Positions 8,418 through 16,320 of a DNA stretch of 39,633 bases are shown piece by piece; the first letter of the stretch is position 1, and each line of letters starts with the position of its first letter. The position numbers and the translations under genes are program-made. Under the pieces are notes generated by a model that saw only the letters and a program-made list of their open reading frames with translations, was not told the DNA's origin and searched no databases. The stretch is from Sphingobium herbicidovorans (GTDB lineage Bacteria; Pseudomonadota; Alphaproteobacteria; Sphingomonadales; Sphingomonadaceae). The stretch spans positions 1 through 39,633 of the forward strand of contig NZ_CP020541.1 in the NCBI RefSeq assembly GCF_002080435.1, read 5' to 3'.

Positions 8418-8747
8418 ATGAATTACGTCTATCTTGCCATAGCGATCATTTCCGAAGTGATCGGCACCACGTTTATGAAACAGTCCGAGGGCTTTACCAG
8501 GCTCGTGCCTAGCCTCGTTACGGCTTTGGCCTATGCAATCGCATTCTTCTTCCTCTCACAAACTCTCAAAACTATCCCCACCGGCGTCGCCTACGCCATT
8601 TGGTCAGGGGCAGGCATCGTTCTGATCGCTACCGCCGCAGCAGTTTTCCAGGGTCAAAAACTCGACGCTCCAGCCATGATCGGGATGGGACTTATCATCT
8701 GCGGTGTGATCGTGATGAACGTCTTTTCCAAAGCGACAGGGCACTAA
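8418..8747 (+). CDS. EmrE-like small multidrug resistance (SMR) transporter
   Basis: A 109-residue, four-helix inner-membrane protein that works as a dimer exchanging protons for cationic drugs. It aligns along its whole length with E. coli EmrE. The essential membrane glutamate is Glu13 (AIISEVIGTTFMK), and PTGVAYAIWSGAGIVLI and LDAPAMIGMGLIICGVI are the family signatures. The residues around the glutamate and the SEGFTRL motif favour the EmrE/Qac drug-exporting branch over the guanidinium (Gdx/SugE) branch. It stands alone, bracketed by the TGATGC repeats. Confidence 0.93.
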   Translation: MNYVYLAIAIISEVIGTTFMKQSEGFTRLVPSLVTALAYAIAFFFLSQTLKTIPTGVAYAIWSGAGIVLIATAAAVFQGQKLDAPAMIGMGLIICGVIVMNVFSKATGH

Positions 8748-8921
8748 AATGCGGAGTTAGCAGATACCGTCGCTCAACTTCCATTGAACCTGTTGTTCCA
8801 AAGCAGCATTCTAATCGAGATGCTAGGATAGTCAGATCAAAAGTTTTGCATCGAGGCTGACCCGGCAACAATTTGGACCTTGCCCATACAGAAATCTGAC
8901 GCGGATTCACGCGCCGTTCTA

Positions 8922-8947
8922 TGTGTGATAATGTCCTTTATCATACA
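8922..8947. promoter_or_regulatory. Inverted repeat upstream of vapBC, probable operator
   Basis: TGTGTGATAA and TTATCATACA form a 10-bp inverted repeat with one mismatch and a 6-base spacer. It lies 60 bases before the antitoxin start, where VapB-VapC complexes usually bind to repress their own promoter. Confidence 0.55.
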
Positions 8948-9007
8948 CTCTTCCCCTTAGGCGCGCTGCATGGTAGAAAGGTGGCTAATTTTCTAGAAAG
9001 GCGGACC

Positions 9008-9256
9008 ATGAGCCTCAATGTTAAAGACCCTGAAGCCCATCGGCTTGCGCAGGCCATCGCCCAAGCGACCGGCCAGAGCATGACCCGCGTGGTGACGGAG
9101 GCGCTGCGCGAGCGCTTCGCCAGGATCGAGCGTCAGAAAAGCAAGGCGAGCGTCGCGGAACTGCTAACGATCGCCGATCGCGCCGCCACGCATGTGAAGC
9201 GCCCCTATGTCGATCATGCCGAACTGTTTTATGACGATAATGGCCTGCCGAAATGA
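9008..9256 (+). CDS. vapB: VapB-type antitoxin (PSK/Rv0623-like)
   Basis: An 82-residue antitoxin starting at ATG 9008, behind a GAAAGG ribosome site. The N-terminal half (MSLNVKDPEAHRLAQAIAQATGQSMTRVVTEALRERFARI) is the DNA-binding dimer segment of the Rv0623-like VapB group. The C-terminal tail (VDHAELFYDDNGLPK) is the toxin-neutralising peptide typical of VapB, with the DDxGLP ending. The stop overlaps the toxin start by 4 bases, so the two are translationally coupled. Confidence 0.9.
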   Translation: MSLNVKDPEAHRLAQAIAQATGQSMTRVVTEALRERFARIERQKSKASVAELLTIADRAATHVKRPYVDHAELFYDDNGLPK

Positions 9257-9642
9257 TCCTCGACACCTCGGCCCTGGTCGCGATCCTCTATCGCGAACCC
9301 GAAGCGGCGACCTTCGCACAAGCCATCCATGATGCCGATGCCTGCCGCATCAGCGTCGCCAGCTATGTCGAGCTGTCGATGGTCATCGAACGCCAGCTCG
9401 GTCCCGAAGGGATGCGCCAGACCGAAGCTTTCTTTCGCCGCGCCGGCATCACGATCGAACCGGTGACGCTCGATCATGGCGAACTGGCGCGACAGGCGTT
9501 TCTCGATTTCGGCAAGGGCCGCCACAAAGCGGGCCTGAACTTTGGCGACTGCTTTTCCTATGCGCTGGCCAAGGCGACCGACGAGCCGCTGTTGTTCAAG
9601 GGCAATGATTTTGCCCTGACGGACATAGAGGCGGCGGCATAA
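9253..9642 (+). CDS. vapC: VapC toxin, PIN-domain ribonuclease
   Basis: A 129-residue PIN nuclease that cleaves RNA when released from VapB. The acidic metal-binding set is complete: Asp4 (MILDTSALVA), Glu40 (SVASYVELSMV), Asp99 (NFGDCFSYALAK) and Asp119 (FKGNDFALTDI). The length is normal for the family. ATG 9253 overlaps the antitoxin stop, and its own stop overlaps the next start in a TAATG arrangement, so it belongs to a longer co-translated operon. Confidence 0.93.
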   Translation: MILDTSALVAILYREPEAATFAQAIHDADACRISVASYVELSMVIERQLGPEGMRQTEAFFRRAGITIEPVTLDHGELARQAFLDFGKGRHKAGLNFGDCFSYALAKATDEPLLFKGNDFALTDIEAAA

Positions 9643-9947
9643 TGCGCGCGGTGCACGACAAGATCGAAGGCCCCTTCGCCATCGAGGAGAATATCGCCCT
9701 CTATGGCATGGTCGCTGGCGATGCGACGCTGCATCGGGGCATCCGTTTCATCCTCCACGGCACAATTACGGGCAACCTGACGATCGAGACCGGCGCGCGC
9801 GCAATCATCCATGGCACGGTGGCGGGACGCATCTACAACGAAGGCGGTCGCGTCGAGATCTTCGGGATCGCCGATGCCGTCGCCAACGGCTCGCGCGACG
9901 CCATCACGATCATCGATCCCGCCGCCCATGTCCGGGGCCGGCCATGA
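9642..9947 (+). CDS. Bactofilin-like beta-helix protein
   Basis: A 101-residue protein built of short beta-helix turns. The repeats read ALYGMVAGDATLHRG, RFILHGTITGNLTIETG, ARAIIHGTVAGRIYNEGG and RVEIFGIADAV. The G-x-[VI]-x-G-[ND] pattern is that of the polymer-forming bactofilin (DUF583) fold, though a small left-handed beta-helix of another family is possible. It overlaps the vapC stop (TAATG) and the next start (ATGA), so it is made as part of the toxin-antitoxin operon. A role with VapBC, or in plasmid positioning, is only speculation. Confidence 0.65.
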   Translation: MRAVHDKIEGPFAIEENIALYGMVAGDATLHRGIRFILHGTITGNLTIETGARAIIHGTVAGRIYNEGGRVEIFGIADAVANGSRDAITIIDPAAHVRGRP

Positions 9948-10342
9948 CCCAGATCGGCGGTGTCCCCGACATGCACGACGAGGATGATTACCCGTATGAC
10001 AATCCCGTGTCCCGCGCCCAGGCCGAGAGCTTGCGGGAGCAGGCCCGCGCGGGCGGGTTGCGGTTTGAGGCCTATCTGCCCCCGGCGCTGGCCGACTGGC
10101 TGTTGGAACCGATCGAGCGCGGCATGTTCGCCGATCCTTCGGAGGCGGTGTTCGCGATCGTCGGCAACTTCCGCGATCTGGAGCCGCATCGTGATCTGCG
10201 CGACGCGTTGCTGCGCCGGTTGTTGCAGGCGGCGGTCGATGATCCGAGGCCGGGCACTCCCCATGAACAGGTGCAAGCGGAGATGGCGCGCCGTCGCGTC
10301 GAACCGCGCGCCGTGCCCGCACGCTGGCGGAGAGAGGGGTAA
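9944..10342 (+). CDS. ParD-like (RHH-type) protein of unknown function
   Basis: A 132-residue protein. The centre (RFEAYLPPALADWLLEPIERGMFADPSEAVFAIVGNF) has the layout of a ParD-type ribbon-helix-helix antitoxin: a beta-strand ending in LPP, a helix, then a G-x-F/Y-x-x-xSE turn and a second helix. It has longer acidic N-terminal and charged C-terminal tails than classical ParD, and no ParE toxin follows. Start and stop overlap the neighbours (ATGA at 9944, TAATG at 10340-10344). It may regulate the operon or partner the recombinase; I cannot assign a function. Confidence 0.65.
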   Translation: MTQIGGVPDMHDEDDYPYDNPVSRAQAESLREQARAGGLRFEAYLPPALADWLLEPIERGMFADPSEAVFAIVGNFRDLEPHRDLRDALLRRLLQAAVDDPRPGTPHEQVQAEMARRRVEPRAVPARWRREG

Positions 10343-11303
10343 TGGCTCAGCTCGCCCCCTTCCCTCGCCCACGCTGGCCTTGCCGGCGCTGATCGCGTCG
10401 GCCGACGACCGCGCGCGGTTGCGGTTCCTGGAGTTTTTCGCCGTCACCATCCGCAACGCGCATACGCGCCGCGCCTATGCGCGCGCGGCTGGCGACTTCC
10501 TGACCTGGGTAGCGGCGCGCGGGGTCACGTCCCTTGGGGCCGTGCAGCCGCTCCACGTCGGCGCGTGGATCGAGGCGCTGGGAGGCGAGATGAGCGCGCC
10601 CAGCGTCAAGCAGCAGCTCGCCGGCGTGCGTCGGCTGTTCGACTGGCTGGTGATAGGCCAGGTCATGCCGGTGAACCCCGCCGCATCGGTGCGCGGGCCG
10701 GCGCATAGTCAGCGGCGCGGCAAGACGCCGGTGCTGGCCCCCGACGAGGCGCGGCGGCTGCTTGATACGATCGACGTGGGTGGGCCGGCGGGTCTGCGCG
10801 ACCGCGCGCTAATCGGGCTGATGGTCTATTCGTTCGCGCGGATCGGCGCGGCGCTCTCCATGCGTGTCGAGGACGTTTTCATGCAGAACCGCCGTCTCTG
10901 GGTGCGGCTGCACGAAAAGGGCGGCAAGCAGCACGAAATGCCCTGCCACCATAATCTTGAGGACTATCTGACCGCCTATATCGACGGGTGTGAGCTGCGC
11001 GCGCAAGCCAAGGGGCCGTTGTTCCGCACGATCGCGCGCGGGACCAAGCGGCTAAGCGACACTCCCCTGCCCCAGGCCAATGCGTTCGCGATGGTGCGCC
11101 GACGCGCGGTGGCGGCCGAGATCGGCACGGCGATCGGCAACCATTCGTTCCGCGCGACCGGGATTACCACTTACCTGAAGAACGGCGGCACGCTGGAGAC
11201 GGCCGCGACGATGGCGAACCATAGCTCCACGCGCACGACCCAGCTCTACGATCGGAGGCCCGATGACGTGACGCTCGATGAGGTGGAACGGGTGTTGATC
11301 TAG
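10342..11303 (+). CDS. Tyrosine recombinase/integrase, with an apparent N-terminal frameshift
   Basis: A XerC/XerD-like phage-integrase family recombinase of about 320 residues. The SAM-like N-terminal domain (NAHTRRAYARAAGDFLTWV) is followed by the catalytic domain. Visible catalytic residues are Arg in SFARIGAALSM, His-x-x-Arg in NHSFRATG, the second His in MANHSSTRTTQ and Tyr in LYDRR. The ATG at 10342 overlaps the previous stop (TAATG), but its frame ends after 16 codons. One extra C in the run at 10355-10359 would give a natural MAQLAPLPSP start leading into LPALIASADDRARLRFLEFF. As written, translation would need the TTG at 10380. The stop TAG is completed by the first base of an IS630 element. 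Confidence 0.85.
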
Positions 11304-12462
11304 TCACCTGGAACTGAAGTAAGCTTCATTGTATAAGCCCTTGTAGATCAGACGGAGGTTAATGTGATGGCGGGCAGACGGGCGGATTTGGTTGTCTTGA
11401 GCGGAGATGACCGGCGTTTTCTCGAAGCTCAGGTCCGCCGCCACAAAGCGCCGCGTTCACTCTCTGATCGATGCCGGATGGTCCTGCTTTGTGCAGAAGG
11501 GCTGCAGAGCAAGGAAGTCGCCGAACGCCTGGGCGTTCACGAGCACACGGTTGGCAAATGGCGCCGCCGGTTCGTGCAGGCTGGCATTGAAGGACTGACT
11601 GACGAATATCGTGCGGGTCGGCCACGAACAGTATCTGACACGCAAGTAGCTCAGGTGATCGAGCGTACGCTGAACACGACCCCAAGGACGCCACGCATTG
11701 GTCGATCCGTTCCATGGCCGCCAAGTCCGGGCTGTCACACACCACCATCCGCCGGATCTGGGGCGCGTTCGGCCTGCAGCCGCACCGGTCCGAGACATTC
11801 AAGCTGTCCACCGATCCGCTATTTGTCGACAAGGTGCAGGACATAGTCGGGCTCTACATGTCGCCGCCGAACCGGGCGATCGTGCTGTGCGTGGATGAAA
11901 AATCGCAAATCCAGGCGCTGGATCGCGAGCAGCCGGTCTTGCCCATGGCGCCGGGGGTTCCTGAGCGGCGCACCCATACCTACGTCCGCAATGGCACGAC
12001 ATCCCTGTTCGCCGCGCTCGACATTGCCACCGGCGCCGTGATCGGGAAATGCTACAAGCGCCATCGGGCAACCGAGTTCCTCGACTTCCTCAAGCGGATC
12101 GACGCCGCGATCCCCAAGGGGCCAGACGTCCACCTCGTGATGGACAACTATGCGACCCACAAGACGCCAAAGATCAAGGCCTGGCTCGCACGCCGCCCGC
12201 ATTGGCATGCTCACTTCACACCGACTTCGGCGTCCTGGATCAATCAGGTCGAACGATGGTTTGCAGAACTGACCCGCAAGCAGTTGCAGCGCGGTGTCCA
12301 CCGATCAACCGCTGAACTTGAGACCGACATCACCGCATTCATCGCGGCGCACAACGAAAACCCCAAGCCCTACAAATGGGTCAAATCCGCCGACGAAATC
12401 CTCGCCGCCGTCAAACGATTCTGCCAAAAAACAATGAGCCGAACTTCAGATTCAGGTGACTA
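11301..12462 (+). mobile_element. IS630-family insertion sequence with TA target duplication
   Basis: The element proper is 11303-12460 (1158 bp), flanked by TA at 11301-11302 and 12461-12462, the hallmark target duplication of IS630/Tc1. Its ends are imperfect inverted repeats of about 30 bp (24 matches) starting GTCACCTG and ending TCATTGT inside. The left TA plus the first G of the element form the stop codon TAG of the recombinase gene, and removing the element would also leave TAG. Confidence 0.9.
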
Positions 12463-12463
12463 G
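11364..12463 (+). CDS. IS630-family transposase in two frames (-1 frameshift)
   Basis: The first frame (from about 11364) gives the helix-turn-helix part ([38 protein letters not shown]). The second frame (ending 12463) gives the DDE nuclease: [30 protein letters not shown] and [13 protein letters not shown] with the third acidic residue. The switch is at about 11680-11687, where a -1 shift joins NTTP to [16 protein letters not shown]. This is either programmed frameshifting, known in this family, or loss of one A from a three-A run. The final codons run into the right inverted repeat. Confidence 0.88.
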
Positions 12464-13897
12464 CACTACTTTGGCAGTTTTTGTTCAGGCCTGTCTACGA
12501 GGAGCTTTTCACAATGGGGGCACCGAAGTGGCGGAGGCCTTATGAAGATGTTCAAGATCGCCTGTCGGATAGCTGGCATGCTCGGTTGTGGCGGCGGCCC
12601 CCCGACTCTTTTTTTTCCGCCCCGCTGCTTTGAGACGGCGGGCTTGAAGGAAAGCGTATGCGATCATTGTCATCAATGCATGTCGATGTAATCCAACCCA
12701 GGAGCGGCCTTCGAAATGATCGAGGCCCAGTTCTTCCTTGAGCTGCTGATGTGCTTGCTCGCAGATCCATCTCGCCTTGATCGTCGCGGCGAGCATTTTG
12801 AGGGTGGCGTCGGCAGGTAAATTTGAGACGTAGTATTTTTGCTCACCGGTCAAACGGCGCTCTCCAACAAGCCAGACCTCATCGCCTGGCATGGCCTGGA
12901 CGCGGTTATCGAGCATGCGATGGCGATGTCCATCAGCAACCCTTACACGACGAGCGGCGAACAAGCATGTCAGTCTTCCCTTAGTACCGCGTCGCCAGCT
13001 AACCTTTTTCCATTTTTCCTTAGCCAACATGGTCTCGGCTGAGACCGGCTGTTGATCAGGGATGTGGTACTTGCGCTTGTTCCCCATGCTAGCGACCGGA
13101 AATATCAGCGCCACGTCAGACGGATATACATTCTGACGCCGCGACAAGCCCACTGCCCAGAGCAGGCCGCGGTCAGTCAATGCCTGGCGAAAGGACCCGC
13201 TGGATCCATAACCAGCATCGGCCAACGCGCAGCCGAAGCGGGCACCTGTAGCGATGACGCGATCGATCTCCTCCATCGCAATCTCTGGTTTTGTCCGGGC
13301 GATCTGACACTCTTTGGGAACCTGCGCGCGCGTCATCTTATCAACATCGCTTGTCCAGCTGTCAGGCAGAAAAAGGCGTAGCCCCACCATGACCGGCACT
13401 TCCCGGGAAGCCAGCGTCACCGAGACTAGGGACTGACAGTTGGCGGTCTTTCCCAGCGATGAAGCATATTGCGGAGCTACCCCGACGGAATGGGTTCCCT
13501 TCTTCGGCAAGGCGGTGTCATCGATGACGAGAAATCCCGCTGCATCGCCCACCAGCCGATCTGCTTCTTGCACCAGCACTTTCTCGAGAGGAGCGCTGCC
13601 CCAAACCCCCGCAGCGACAAAATGATGAAGCTGATCATAGCCGATCTCGCTCGCTCGCGATGCCATCGGCTGAACGCTCTTACGGTCTCCTGGGCCTATC
13701 AGACCTGCTATGTAGGCGGGGCACATCCGACGGCGCGTCTTGTGCCCAAGAGCGATGAGAAACGGCTCAAGCCAGCCCTCCAGATCCTCTTTCCATTCCG
13801 TATCCATCACCAGCCCTTTCGATAGCTGGCTCTCCATGAATCAGGGTTTTTGCCTTTTGGGAATCGCAAAAATACAAAACTGCCAAAGTAGTGCTAG
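12460..13897 (-). mobile_element. IS701-family insertion sequence with CTAG target duplication
   Basis: The element is 12464-13893 (1430 bp) with 18-bp perfect terminal inverted repeats (CACTACTTTGGCAGTTTT), flanked by CTAG at 12460-12463 and 13894-13897. The left CTAG uses the last base of the neighbouring IS630 element and its TA duplication, so it inserted after the IS630. Confidence 0.92.
12509..13807 (-). CDS. IS701-family transposase
   Basis: About 432 residues from ATG 13807, the usual family start (MDTEWKEDLEGWLEPF); an in-frame ATG at 13837 would add ten residues. A GAAAGGG ribosome site precedes 13807. The catalytic acidic residues are seen in FLVIDDTALPKKGTHSVGVAPQY, ALADAGYGSSG and RWICEQAHQQLKEELGLDHFEGRSW. 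The frame is intact, so the element may be active. The Lys-rich AAGRKKKSRG tail is typical of the family. Confidence 0.93.
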   Translation of the reverse strand: MDTEWKEDLEGWLEPFLIALGHKTRRRMCPAYIAGLIGPGDRKSVQPMASRASEIGYDQLHHFVAAGVWGSAPLEKVLVQEADRLVGDAAGFLVIDDTALPKKGTHSVGVAPQYASSLGKTANCQSLVSVTLASREVPVMVGLRLFLPDSWTSDVDKMTRAQVPKECQIARTKPEIAMEEIDRVIATGARFGCALADAGYGSSGSFRQALTDRGLLWAVGLSRRQNVYPSDVALIFPVASMGNKRKYHIPDQQPVSAETMLAKEKWKKVSWRRGTKGRLTCLFAARRVRVADGHRHRMLDNRVQAMPGDEVWLVGERRLTGEQKYYVSNLPADATLKMLAATIKARWICEQAHQQLKEELGLDHFEGRSWVGLHRHALMTMIAYAFLQARRLKAAGRKKKSRGAAATTEHASYPTGDLEHLHKASATSVPPL

Positions 13898-13955
13898 GCG
13901 ATGTTGACCCTTCTCAAAAAGAGGCCGACGTCACGCCGGCTAGAGTTGGGAGAGG

Positions 13956-13970
13956 ATGCCTAAAAGGCAT
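13956..13970. terminator. Short hairpin after the insertion sequences
   Basis: ATGCC-TAAAA-GGCAT forms a 5-bp stem about 60 bases after the IS701 end, near the original 3' end of the recombinase operon. It has no T-tract. The rest of 13898-14091 shows no gene. Confidence 0.25.
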
Positions 13971-14091
13971 AAGAATGCTGCACCTGCGAAGACGGTTTTA
14001 CAAGTGCAAATTTGCGGGAGCCATCCTGACGATGGTTTCCAGAACCATCGCAGACAACGAGTGCGATCGTCGATCGCCATGCGAGTCCATT

Positions 14092-14895
14092 TCAAACTGA
14101 GGGAGCTGTCTTGGAGGGGCTGAAAAGGCCCGTTTTTGCGCGGGAGCAGTTCGGTTCCCCCGAGAGGTTCGTTAGTGTCGCAAGGTGTCGGGTGATCCAT
14201 CTCCCACGCTCTTGCGCAAGCTGATCATCGGCCGTGCCGGTAAGGAAGGCCATTTGCGTGTCGGCGACGACGATCGCAAAAAACATCTCGGCGAGAAAAT
14301 CCTGTGCTTCCCCGGTGACACAGCGCAGATGCGGTCGGACGATCCGACGCGCCGCTTCCTTGACCCGCGATACGACCATTTGATAGATGTTGCCTATCTG
14401 GGGGTACTTTTGCCGCTCGGCGATGACCATACGCAATAGGCCGATTGCATCTTCGCTTTGGGCCAGATCGAGAAGCTTTTGCGTCGCCTCCTCGAGTGCC
14501 ATGTCATCGGCACCCATCGCAAATGCATCGTCGAGGGTTTTCGAGAAGCGATCGGCTTCCTCTCTGACGATGGTTTCGAACAGTTCGAGCTTGCTGCCGA
14601 AGTAGATATAGAGAGTGCCTCGGGAGCCACCGATGCGCTCTATGATGTCGTCGATGGTGGTAGCGGCAAAGCCCTTCTCGTGGAAGAGGCCTCGGGCGGC
14701 ATCGATCAGCCGGCTTCGACGAAATGTCCGATCCTTGGATCTGGGGGCGGCTTTGGGAAGTTCGCGCCGATGGCGACGTGTGTTGATTTCACTCGTCGAT
14801 ACTTGCTGTTCCTTCACCGGACTGCACTCCCAGTTGGTCAGCTGCGCGTCAAGGCGCACCGCTCGTGTCGATCTCTCCGTTCCTTGCCTCCCCAT
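14092..14895 (-). CDS. TetR/AcrR-family regulator at the end of the RND pump operon
   Basis: The DNA-binding domain is clear: RRSRLIDAARGLFHEKGFAATTIDDIIERIGGSRGTLYIYFGSKLELF. A ligand-binding part of the TetR C-terminal type follows, with AIGLLRMVIAERQKYPQI and MFFAIVVADTQMAFL. The ATG at 14895 overlaps the channel gene stop by 47 bases and gives 267 residues, long for the family. The GTG at 14817, with GGAG about 10 bases upstream, would give about 241 residues and starts nearer the first recognisable helix, so it may be the true start. As the last gene of the pump operon it probably provides feedback repression of that operon. Confidence 0.88.
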   Translation of the reverse strand: MGRQGTERSTRAVRLDAQLTNWECSPVKEQQVSTSEINTRRHRRELPKAAPRSKDRTFRRSRLIDAARGLFHEKGFAATTIDDIIERIGGSRGTLYIYFGSKLELFETIVREEADRFSKTLDDAFAMGADDMALEEATQKLLDLAQSEDAIGLLRMVIAERQKYPQIGNIYQMVVSRVKEAARRIVRPHLRCVTGEAQDFLAEMFFAIVVADTQMAFLTGTADDQLAQERGRWITRHLATLTNLSGEPNCSRAKTGLFSPSKTAPSV

Positions 14896-16318
14896 GCAGA
14901 GGCTCGTCCGCCAGTCCTCCGCCGAGTGAGCGGTATAGTTCCACCAGGTTGCTCGCCTGGGTCAGCCGGGTGGTGACCAGCGCCTGCTCGGCGCCATAGG
15001 CGGTGCGCTGGGCGTCGAGGGTGACGAGGAACGAATCCACCCCCGAACGGAACCGCGCGTCGGACAGCCTGGCGGCGACGCCGGCTGCCTCGGCGCGGGT
15101 GGTCTGGGCGCGGATCTGGTCGCCGATGCGGCCGCGCTGGGCAAGCGCGTCGGAGACTTCGCGAAAGGCGGTCTGCACGGCTTTTTCGTAAGTCGCGACG
15201 GCCACCTTCTGCGAAGCCCTGGCATATTCGAGATTGCCCGAACGGCGGCCGAAGTCGAACAGCGGCAGCGAGGCGCCGGGCGAGCCGGTGTAGGTATAGC
15301 TGCCGTCCTTGAACAGGCCCGACAGCGCGGTGCTCAGGGTGCCGAGCGTGCCCGTCAAAGAGATCGTGGGGAAGAACGCCGCGCGCGCCGCGCCGATGTT
15401 GGCGTTCTCGGCGATGAGCAGGTGCTCGGCCTGCAGCACGTCCGGACGGCGCAGAAGCACTTCGGACGATACGTCGCCGGGCAGCGCGTCGCGCGTCGTC
15501 GGCTCCTTGCCGAAGGCGTTGGGCAGCTGTTCGGCCGGGACCGTGGTGCCGACCAGCAGGTTGAGCGCGTTCTGGTCGCGCGCCACGCTCGTCTCCAGCG
15601 CGGCGATGTCGTTGACCGCGCCCTGGTAGCTGGTCTCGGCCTGGCGCACTTCCAGTTCCGAGCCGACGCCGACGCGGAATTGCTCGCGCGTCAGGCGCAG
15701 GGTTTCCTCGAAAGCCTTCGCCGTCTCGCGTGAGAGGCGCAGCTGCTCGGAGTCCGAGGCCATCGTCAGCCAGGCATTGGCGATCTCGGCGATGAGACTG
15801 ATGCGCGCGGAACGCTGCGCCTCCTCGCTGGCGAAGTACTGCTCCTGCGCGGCGCGCGACAAGTTGCGCACGCGGCCGAACAGGTCCAGCTCGAAAGCCG
15901 AAAGGCCCACGGTCGCCTGGTAGACCTCGATGTCGGAACTACTCGAGCCGGCGCCGCCGCCCATGCTCGCGAGGTTATTGGTGTACGTCGCGGTGCCGGT
16001 GGCGTTGACGGTGGGCAGCCGGTCGGCGCGCTGGACGCGGTACTGCGCGCGCGCTTGCTGGACGTTGGCGGCGGCGATGCGCAAGTCGCGGTTGTTGGCG
16101 ATGCCCGTCTCGATGACCTGCCGCAGGCGGTCGTCGAGGAAGAAGTCCCGCCAGCCGATGCGCGAGACGTCCTGCGCATCGGTGGGTGCGGCCGGGTAGA
16201 CGCCGCCCTGGGGTAGCGCCACCGGCACCGCGCCGGCCGGCCGCTCGTACTTCGGGGCGAGGTTGCACCCGGCCAGCAGCGTGGTTCCGGCAAGCAGGAT
16301 GAGGATCGACTTTTTCAT
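14849..16318 (-). CDS. RND efflux outer-membrane channel (OprM/TtgC-like lipoprotein)
   Basis: A 489-residue OprM-family channel. It has a lipoprotein signal with the lipobox LLAGC at Cys18 and a start MKKSILILLAGTTLLAGCNLAPKYERP. The paired helical repeats (IAAANVQQARAQYRVQRADRLP and LLIAENANIGAARAAFFPTISL) are intact. It forms the trimeric outer-membrane duct for the RND pump encoded immediately upstream; only two bases separate it from the transporter stop. It is clearly different in sequence from the second channel gene of this plasmid (39448 through 1248). Confidence 0.95.
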   Translation of the reverse strand: MKKSILILLAGTTLLAGCNLAPKYERPAGAVPVALPQGGVYPAAPTDAQDVSRIGWRDFFLDDRLRQVIETGIANNRDLRIAAANVQQARAQYRVQRADRLPTVNATGTATYTNNLASMGGGAGSSSSDIEVYQATVGLSAFELDLFGRVRNLSRAAQEQYFASEEAQRSARISLIAEIANAWLTMASDSEQLRLSRETAKAFEETLRLTREQFRVGVGSELEVRQAETSYQGAVNDIAALETSVARDQNALNLLVGTTVPAEQLPNAFGKEPTTRDALPGDVSSEVLLRRPDVLQAEHLLIAENANIGAARAAFFPTISLTGTLGTLSTALSGLFKDGSYTYTGSPGASLPLFDFGRRSGNLEYARASQKVAVATYEKAVQTAFREVSDALAQRGRIGDQIRAQTTRAEAAGVAARLSDARFRSGVDSFLVTLDAQRTAYGAEQALVTTRLTQASNLVELYRSLGGGLADEPLHGEARNGEIDTSGAP

Positions 16319-16320
16319 GT

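Noticed and set aside
9960..10379. Upstream extension of the recombinase frame to 9960
   Set aside because: This part overlaps the ParD-like gene in another frame and reads as an Arg/Cys-rich shadow; the TAATG at 10340-10344 is the natural start position.
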